The notes beneath the pieces were generated by a model. The model searched no databases, was not told the DNA's origin, and saw only the letters and a program-made list of their open reading frames with translations. The position numbers and the translations under genes are program-made. A stretch of DNA of 64,000 bases from CAVQBL01 sp963710715 (GTDB lineage Bacteria; Pseudomonadota; Gammaproteobacteria; DSM-16500): contig CAVQBL010000013.1 of assembly GCA_963710715.1 (NCBI GenBank), forward strand, positions 124,001-188,000, in the 5' to 3' direction. Below, in pieces: positions 58,704 through 64,000 of this stretch (positions within the stretch are counted from its first letter, which is position 1; every line of letters begins with the position of its first letter).

Positions 58704-59309
58704 TTATAGCTCAGCCGCTCTTTCTTCTAAAAATTCTGCAATACCTTTAGAAGTCGGTTGAATTCCAATATCACCTTTATTCCATCCAGCTGGGCAAACT
58801 TCGCCATGTTTTTCGTGGAATTGTAATGCATCAACTAAACGAATGAGTTCATCAATGTTACGTCCGAGTGGTAAATCATTGATAATCTGTGAACGCACAA
58901 TACCATTTTTATCAATTAAGAATGCTCCACGCAATGCAATATGATCAGTTGGGTGTTCAACACCATATGCTTGGCAAATGCGGTGATTCACATCGGCGAC
59001 AAGTGGATAATTTACTGCACCAATACCACCATCTTTAACCGCTGTTTTGCGCCATGCACTATGCGTAAATTGTGAGTCAATCGAGATTCCGATTACAACA
59101 GTGTTACGTTGAGTGAATTCTTTAATTCGATTGTTTAAAGCAATTAACTCCGATGGGCAAACAAAAGTAAAATCGAGTGGGTAGAAGAAAATCATCCCAT
59201 ACTTATTTTTAATCATTTCAGATAATTGAAATTTATTGGTAATTTCGCCATTTGCTAATACAGCTGCTGCGGTAAAATCAGGTGCTTGTCTGCCAACTAA
59301 TATGTTCAT
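58704..59309 (-). CDS. Typical 2-Cys peroxiredoxin (AhpC/Prx1 type)
   Basis: 201 aa, reduces hydrogen and organic peroxides in the cytoplasm. Peroxidatic Cys in FYPLDFTFVCPSELIAL, resolving Cys in HEKHGEVCPAGW near the end, and conserved R in HPTDHIALRGAFLID. Similar to the long-tailed AhpC of Legionella (AhpC2-like) and Coxiella. No partner AhpF/AhpD gene next to it. ATG with GAGGTCAAA upstream. Confidence 0.95.
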   Translation of the reverse strand: MNILVGRQAPDFTAAAVLANGEITNKFQLSEMIKNKYGMIFFYPLDFTFVCPSELIALNNRIKEFTQRNTVVIGISIDSQFTHSAWRKTAVKDGGIGAVNYPLVADVNHRICQAYGVEHPTDHIALRGAFLIDKNGIVRSQIINDLPLGRNIDELIRLVDALQFHEKHGEVCPAGWNKGDIGIQPTSKGIAEFLEERAAEL

Positions 59310-59550
59310 TTTGACCTCATCTGTTTAAGGGGTTACTGCTTAAAAGCATAAAGCTGCCATTATATCATAGAACGTAGAATAATTGACAAGATCTAAGTCG
59401 TTGACTTAGTACGTATTCCAATTGCATCAATGCTGCGAGGACCTCTGCATGCTCCTAGCACCATCGAAACCCTCACCTGTCTAGCAAGCGCGGGATGGTT
59501 GTGAAGAGAAGCAGTGTTCTACCGCTGCACTTTGCGGTATTATCTTACTC

Positions 59551-59740
59551 TTTAACCTAGATTTGGCAGTTAAACCCGTAGCGAGGGAGGCAAATGCGTT
59601 GAAGATAGGAACTTTTTTTGGTCTTTTTTGGCGAGGCAGTACTCACTTGTACGGCGAGCCAAAAAGGATCGAAAAAAGTTCCTAGATTCAATACAGTTGC
59701 CTATCGCAGTAGGGTTTAACTGCCGAATCTAGGTTTAAAG
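59551..59740. repeat. 190-bp inverted repeat ('CCTAGATT' family, full copy)
   Basis: Left TTTAACCTAGATTTGGCAGT TAAACCC ... GGAACTTTTTTTGGTC ... GGCGAGGCAGTACTCA; right is the imperfect complement, ending AGGGTTTAACTGCCGAATCT AGGTTT. It fills most of the spacer 59310-59759 before the ArnB-like gene, which otherwise shows no gene. Half of it recurs at 38237-38298. Confidence 0.85.
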
Positions 59741-59759
59741 TCTAGGAGTATGGAGTGGT

Positions 59760-60911
59760 ATGAGTGAAGAATTTTTGCCGTTTTCTCGTCCTTCTATTAG
59801 TCGAGAAGCGATTAATGAAGTAGTTGCTTGTCTAGAATCAGGCTGGATTGCAACGGGTCCGCGAGTTGCACAATTTACTGAAGCGCTGCAATCTTATTTT
59901 AACGCTCCTTATGCGTTACCTTTAACGTCAGCAACTGCGGGATTACATCTTACTTTGCTCGCGCTGAATTTAAAACCAGGTGATGAAGTTATTACTACGC
60001 CGCTGACTTTTGCTGCCACGCTAAATACTATTGTTTTAGCAGGAGCTAAGCCGGTGCTAGTCGATGTTGATTTACAAACTTATAATTTAGATCTCAATCA
60101 ACTCGAAGAGGCTATTACAGAAAAAACCCGCGCTATTATGCCTGTACATTTTGCTGGTTTGCCAGTTGATTTAGATATTCTTTATCAAATTGCTGAAACG
60201 CATGAGTTGCGTGTTGTGGAAGACGCCGCGCATGCAATGGGTACTGAGTATAAAGGTAAGCGCATTGGAAGTTTTGGTGATATTCAAGTTTTTAGTTTTC
60301 ACCCCACTAAAAATATTACCACAGGCGAAGGCGGGTGTATTGTTACGCGCGATGCAGAATTGGCTCGAAAAATCGGCTTATTGCGTTTTCATGGTATCGA
60401 TCGCGAAGCATGGAATCGTTATGGAAAAGGCGGTGTGCAGGATTACGAAATTGTTTTGGCAGGTTTTAAATATAACATGATGGATATCCAAGCAGCATTA
60501 GGATTACATCAACTGAAAGAACTGGATAGTTTTATTGAACGTCGCAATCAATTGGCCGAGCGTTATCAAGAGGCTCTGGTCGATTGGGCGCAATGGACAT
60601 TGCCAAATATCCCCAGTTTTCCACATCGACATGCATGGCATATTTATACGCCCTTATTGAATGAGCACGTTGCAAAAATGAATCGCAATGAATTTATGCA
60701 AGCCATGAAAGCAAAAAATATTGGAACAGGATTACATTATCGTGCTGCACACTTATATCCATTTTATCGCGAAACGTTTGGGTTTAAGCCAGGGGATTTT
60801 CCAAACGCGGAAAATATAGGTGAACGTGTTGTCAGTTTACCTTTATTTCCAGGCATGACAGATGCTGAACATGATCGTGTGTTGGATGTAATGTATAGTG
60901 TTTTTAACTAA
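59760..60911 (+). CDS. arnB: UDP-4-amino-4-deoxy-L-arabinose aminotransferase (ArnB-like, DegT family)
   Basis: 383 aa PLP aminotransferase of the DegT/DnrJ/EryC1/StrS family. SATAGLHLTLLALNLKPGDE, TPLTFAATLNTIVLAGAKPV, VVEDAAHAMGTEYKGKRIGS and the PLP lysine in FSFHPTKNITTGEGGCIVT. GLHYRAAHLYPFYRETFG matches ArnB. It would convert UDP-Ara4O to UDP-L-Ara4N for lipid A modification. The next gene is the decarboxylase that makes its substrate, which supports the assignment. GGAGTATGGAGTGGT before ATG. Confidence 0.88.
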   Translation: MSEEFLPFSRPSISREAINEVVACLESGWIATGPRVAQFTEALQSYFNAPYALPLTSATAGLHLTLLALNLKPGDEVITTPLTFAATLNTIVLAGAKPVLVDVDLQTYNLDLNQLEEAITEKTRAIMPVHFAGLPVDLDILYQIAETHELRVVEDAAHAMGTEYKGKRIGSFGDIQVFSFHPTKNITTGEGGCIVTRDAELARKIGLLRFHGIDREAWNRYGKGGVQDYEIVLAGFKYNMMDIQAALGLHQLKELDSFIERRNQLAERYQEALVDWAQWTLPNIPSFPHRHAWHIYTPLLNEHVAKMNRNEFMQAMKAKNIGTGLHYRAAHLYPFYRETFGFKPGDFPNAENIGERVVSLPLFPGMTDAEHDRVLDVMYSVFN

Positions 60912-60921
60912 TGAGAATTCT

Positions 60922-61932
60922 ATGAAGATATTAATTTTAGGCGCAAATGGTTTTATAGGTAGCAATTTAAGTGAAGCTATTTTGACTAAAACCAAATGGC
61001 AAGTGTATGCAATGGATTTAGCGCAAGATAAATTAGAAAAATGTCTAAACCAACCAAGATTTCACTTTTCAAAAGGCGATATTACCGTCAATCAAGAATG
61101 GATTGCTGAACACGTGCAAAAATCCGATGTGGTTTTGCCACTTGCAGCCATCGCAAATCCTGCAGTGTATGTGCAAAATCCACTGCGCGTTTTTGAGTTA
61201 GATTTTGAAGCCAATTTAAAAATTATTCGACATTGTGTGCATGAAAAAAAACGAATTATCTTTCCATCTACATCGGAAGTGTATGGTATGTGTAATGACG
61301 TGGCATTTGATGAGGAAGAAAGTAATTTAGTGACAGGTCCTATTCATAAAGAACGTTGGATTTATTCAACCTCTAAACAATTGCTTGATCGTGTGATTTA
61401 TGCTTATGGCAGACATCATGATTTATCTTACACATTATTTCGTCCATTTAATTGGTATGGTCCAAAGTTAGATGATATTTTAAATCCCAAGCCAGGTGCT
61501 TCGCGTGTGTTAACGCAATTTATTGGAAATATTTTGCGTGGTGAAGATATTATGTTGGTGGGTGGTGGCGCACAGCAGCGTTGTTTTATGCACATCGATG
61601 ATGGCGTAGATGCATTGTTAAAAATTATCGAAAACCAAGATGATCGTGCACACAAGAGAATTTTTAACATTGGTAATCCAAATGAAAATGTTTCTATTCG
61701 AGCTTTAGCAGAATTATTAATCCGCCTTATTAAGACTTATCCAAAATATGCAAAAGCAGCAAATAAAACTCATCTTATCGATGTTGACCCTGAGCAATAT
61801 TATGGTAGGGGTTATCAAGATGTTTCGTTACGTGTCCCAGCCATTTATCGCGCAGAAAAATATTTGGATTGGAAGCCTGAGGTTAACTTGGAAGCTGGAT
61901 TGAAAAAAACTCTAGATTTTTATTTGGAGTAA
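60922..61932 (+). CDS. UDP-glucuronate decarboxylase, stand-alone ArnA C-terminal type
   Basis: 336 aa short-chain dehydrogenase from ATG 60922 (MKILILGANGFIGSNLSEAI). It has NAD motif GANGFIGS, catalytic IFPSTSEVYGM and WIYSTSKQLLDRVIY (Y-K pair), RPFNWYGPKLD, and the ArnA-specific R in GGAQQRCFMHIDDGVDAL. It decarboxylates UDP-glucuronate to UDP-4-keto-pentose. In enterobacteria this domain is fused to a formyltransferase (ArnA, 660 aa); here the formyltransferase is absent from the gene and not adjacent. It begins 10 nt after arnB. Confidence 0.88.
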   Translation: MKILILGANGFIGSNLSEAILTKTKWQVYAMDLAQDKLEKCLNQPRFHFSKGDITVNQEWIAEHVQKSDVVLPLAAIANPAVYVQNPLRVFELDFEANLKIIRHCVHEKKRIIFPSTSEVYGMCNDVAFDEEESNLVTGPIHKERWIYSTSKQLLDRVIYAYGRHHDLSYTLFRPFNWYGPKLDDILNPKPGASRVLTQFIGNILRGEDIMLVGGGAQQRCFMHIDDGVDALLKIIENQDDRAHKRIFNIGNPNENVSIRALAELLIRLIKTYPKYAKAANKTHLIDVDPEQYYGRGYQDVSLRVPAIYRAEKYLDWKPEVNLEAGLKKTLDFYLE

Positions 61933-61982
61933 TTGTTTTTATTGTTATAAAATTTTAGGCGAACGGTGATCGTGGTGTTGAA

Positions 61983-62019
61983 TTGGTGGGCACGGCCAAA
62001 GAGCGGCCTTTGCCCACAG
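61983..62019. repeat. 'GTGGGCACG' hairpin repeat
   Basis: GGTGGGCACGGCCAAAGAGC GGCCTTTGCCCACAGC: stem GTGGGCA/TGCCCAC and inner GGCC/GGCC. Between convergent genes, so it may serve as terminator. Confidence 0.65.
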
Positions 62020-63999
62020 CTACAGCTTGCCTGCGTTCAAATGTTCTTCACATCGGTGTATATAAATTTTCGCCATTCCATCTTCTGGAAAAAGAGCTAA
62101 TATTTTTTTAAATAAGTCCATGGCATGATTAAAATCTTGTTGTTGATAAGTCAAAAACGCTTTGCGTGAGAGCTCGCAGAGTTCAATTTGTTGTGAGGTT
62201 GGAGGAAAATCGACAGAACCTTCCTTGCCCGCGACTAATTCATAGATTGCTGTGGGTTGCAATTTTCCTTTCACTTGAACAATATCTAATGGCCTAAATA
62301 AAAATTGATTTGCACATTTTTCGTAGATAGCTTGGCTCACCACAATTTCTGTGTGATAGATTTTGTTAATGGTTTCGAGGCGTGCAGCAAGATTCACTGT
62401 ATCACCGATAGCTGTATAGTTTAAACGATCAGAAGAGCCCATGTTGCCTACGATGGCTATTCCACTATGCAATCCAAAGCGTGTCGGAAAAAGTGATTTG
62501 CCGGCTTGTAACCATTCTGCATTCATTATCTCAACTTGTTTTCGACAAGCGAGTGTTGCTTGGCAGGCATTGGCAATATGGTCAGGATCTTCTATGGGTG
62601 CTCCCCAGAAAGCCATAATGGCATCACCAATATATTTATCAATGTTGCCTTTGTTTTGTTGGATGATGTGGGTCAGTGAGTTTAAGTATTCAGAGATGTG
62701 AATCATTAATGTTTCTGCAGCAGTTTTTTCTGCTGCTTCAGTGAAATTAGCAATATCTGAGAATAACACAGTGATTTCTTTTTTTTGGCCGCCGACTTCT
62801 GCAATGGTGCGTGTTTGTAGTAATTGTTCTACCAGTGTTTTAGGAACATATTTAGCAAAGGAAGAGAGCGCAGATTTTGTTGCGCGTAACGCATCAATCA
62901 TGACTTGTACTTCATAGATGTGGGTTTTAATAGGTATTTTTTTATCGAATTGGAGTTTCACGATTTCTTTTGTTTCGTCAGCAAGACGCATAATGGGTCT
63001 TGAAATCGTGTGTGCAAAAATAATGACAAGCATTAATCCAATGAGCAACATAATCAGAGAGAATATCAATGTTTGTTGGTCGGTGCGCTTAATGGCTCCT
63101 ACGAAAACATCAATAGGCAAAATAGTTGCGATTTCCCAAGTTTCTTCTTTGCTAAAGGCATAAGGAGTAAAATTTGCAATGTAGCTTACTCCTTTGAATT
63201 CGAAATTAAAGCTTCTTTTTCCTATTTTTTGGTGCAAGTTATAAGCTTCGTTAATGAGTGGGTTGTTAATATCGCTTAGCCGTGGTAGTCGGTCATGAAT
63301 TTGTTGCGTGTTAAAATCTTTTTCATAACTGATAATTTCCCCATGACGATTGATGATAAAAACAGTGCCGCGATTACTGAGAGAAAAGTTTTTTAATTGT
63401 TGCGTAATTAAATCCACGCTCAAGTCTGCTGCTGCAACACCCGCAAGTTTATTGTTAATCCAAATAGGAAAAGAAATAGTGATCCCCGGTTTTTTTGTGC
63501 TGTAAAATTGATATACGCCAATCCAATAGTGATTCGTTAAATTTTTTGCGCCAATGTACCAGGGCCGTGTGAGTGGATCGTAAGAAACTGGAATATTTTT
63601 TTCCTCGCTAATTAAAATATCGTTTTCATTTTTATAATTTGCGGTAAGCAATGTTGATTTATCTTTATGTATTGCCATTTCAGAAAGAAAATTTGTTTGT
63701 GCTGGAATATGGAGTATATTGCTAAATGGAGCAGTGCTCTGCTCCCCTTTATTTGTGACGTGTGTTTCAATAAAAGTGTTACCTTGGGTATCAGATAAAT
63801 AAACGCTATTTAATTGTGGATAGACTTCTAAAATTGTATGCATGAATGCAGAAAGCGCACTCATGTCGGCGAGATTGATAAGCCGATCATTTATTAAGTA
63901 GCGAGAAATCGTGATAAATGGGGTTGGCCGTAAATACCCGTCGAGTTTTTCTATGATTATTTGATTCGTACGCTCAATCAGATCTTTCCCTACTTTCAA
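62020..63999 (-). CDS. Cache-HAMP-class III adenylate/guanylate cyclase, 5'-truncated by window edge
   Basis: At least 659 aa; the frame runs off the window, so the first membrane helix is probably outside. An extracellular dCache-like sensor (about 1-300: SYDPLTRPWYIGAKN, GVAAADLSVDLITQQ, FIINRHGEIISYEKD) is followed by a membrane helix (IFSLIMLLIGLMLVIIFAHT), HAMP (SRPIMRLADETKEIVKL) and the cyclase domain. The latter has both metal-binding D (VLFSDIANFTEAAEK, KYIGDAIMAFWGAP) and the transition-state N-R (NYTAIGDTVNLAARLE). The C-terminal 60 residues look TPR-like. Likely makes cAMP on an outside signal. Product class not proven. Confidence 0.92.
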   Translation of the reverse strand: MKVGKDLIERTNQIIIEKLDGYLRPTPFITISRYLINDRLINLADMSALSAFMHTILEVYPQLNSVYLSDTQGNTFIETHVTNKGEQSTAPFSNILHIPAQTNFLSEMAIHKDKSTLLTANYKNENDILISEEKNIPVSYDPLTRPWYIGAKNLTNHYWIGVYQFYSTKKPGITISFPIWINNKLAGVAAADLSVDLITQQLKNFSLSNRGTVFIINRHGEIISYEKDFNTQQIHDRLPRLSDINNPLINEAYNLHQKIGKRSFNFEFKGVSYIANFTPYAFSKEETWEIATILPIDVFVGAIKRTDQQTLIFSLIMLLIGLMLVIIFAHTISRPIMRLADETKEIVKLQFDKKIPIKTHIYEVQVMIDALRATKSALSSFAKYVPKTLVEQLLQTRTIAEVGGQKKEITVLFSDIANFTEAAEKTAAETLMIHISEYLNSLTHIIQQNKGNIDKYIGDAIMAFWGAPIEDPDHIANACQATLACRKQVEIMNAEWLQAGKSLFPTRFGLHSGIAIVGNMGSSDRLNYTAIGDTVNLAARLETINKIYHTEIVVSQAIYEKCANQFLFRPLDIVQVKGKLQPTAIYELVAGKEGSVDFPPTSQQIELCELSRKAFLTYQQQDFNHAMDLFKKILALFPEDGMAKIYIHRCEEHLNAGKL

Positions 64000-64000
64000 A

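Noticed and set aside
1..64000. tRNA or rRNA genes
   Set aside because: No T-loop/acceptor pattern or rRNA stretch was recognised by eye on either strand. A covariance-model scan would settle it.

Overview
The window looks like a chromosome segment of a host-associated gammaproteobacterium of the Legionellales (Coxiella/Legionella/Berkiella-like). This is inferred from the AT-rich coding style, an LbtU-type siderophore porin, Sel1-repeat and coiled-coil effector-like proteins, and the housekeeping block tgt-yajC-secD-secF-suhB-trmJ-iscS, whose order resembles what I recall of Coxiella. No genus can be named from sequence alone. The segment is rich in short palindromic repeats, toxin-antitoxin (TA) remnants and frameshifted genes.

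Layout. (1) 1-10981: respiratory complex I genes nuoH (partial), nuoI, nuoJ, nuoK, nuoL, nuoM and nuoN. A 3.6 kb cargo (HTH regulator, secreted repeat protein, aldehyde dehydrogenase, small membrane protein) separates nuoI from nuoJ. nuoN carries six single-base frameshifts. (2) 11331-24846: queA, then about 12.5 kb of accessory DNA before tgt. It holds a decayed IS3-family element, an effector-like gene, a frameshifted mazEF-like pair, a broken pentapeptide-repeat gene, an AAA/DUF4143 ATPase, a vapBC-like pair, a nucleotidyltransferase/HTH pair with a strong palindromic operator candidate, and a compositionally distinct epoxide hydrolase. (3) 24847-39059: tgt-yajC-secD-secF-amidase, suhB and trmJ, interrupted by coiled-coil and Sel1-repeat proteins and a second mazF-like TA pair. 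(4) 39150-48494: GST, envelope glycosyltransferases, a cation:proton antiporter and an iscS whose 3' end has been replaced by a large palindrome; no iscU follows. (5) 48518-64000: secreted protein, YbaK-like deacylase, small Sel1 protein, a putA-antiporter-CDF operon on the minus strand, rnt, LbtU-like porin, peroxiredoxin, an ArnB/ArnA-decarboxylase pair for UDP-L-Ara4N synthesis, and a 5'-truncated Cache-HAMP class III cyclase.

How the genes work together. Complex I supplies proton-motive force. SecDF-YajC uses it for protein export, and the two CPA2-type antiporters would exchange cations against it. QueA and Tgt act in queuosine tRNA modification, with TrmJ modifying C/U32. ArnB and the ArnA-type decarboxylase feed lipid A modification. 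Sel1, coiled-coil and low-complexity C-terminal proteins are plausible host-directed effectors, but this is inference.

Repeats. At least six families of dispersed inverted repeats sit between genes, and some invade coding ends (iscS, the gene at 36479, the glycosyltransferase leader at 44826). Frameshifts are concentrated in nuoN, the IS transposase, the mazEF-like locus and the pentapeptide gene. Whether they are true decay or local sequence error cannot be decided from one sequence.
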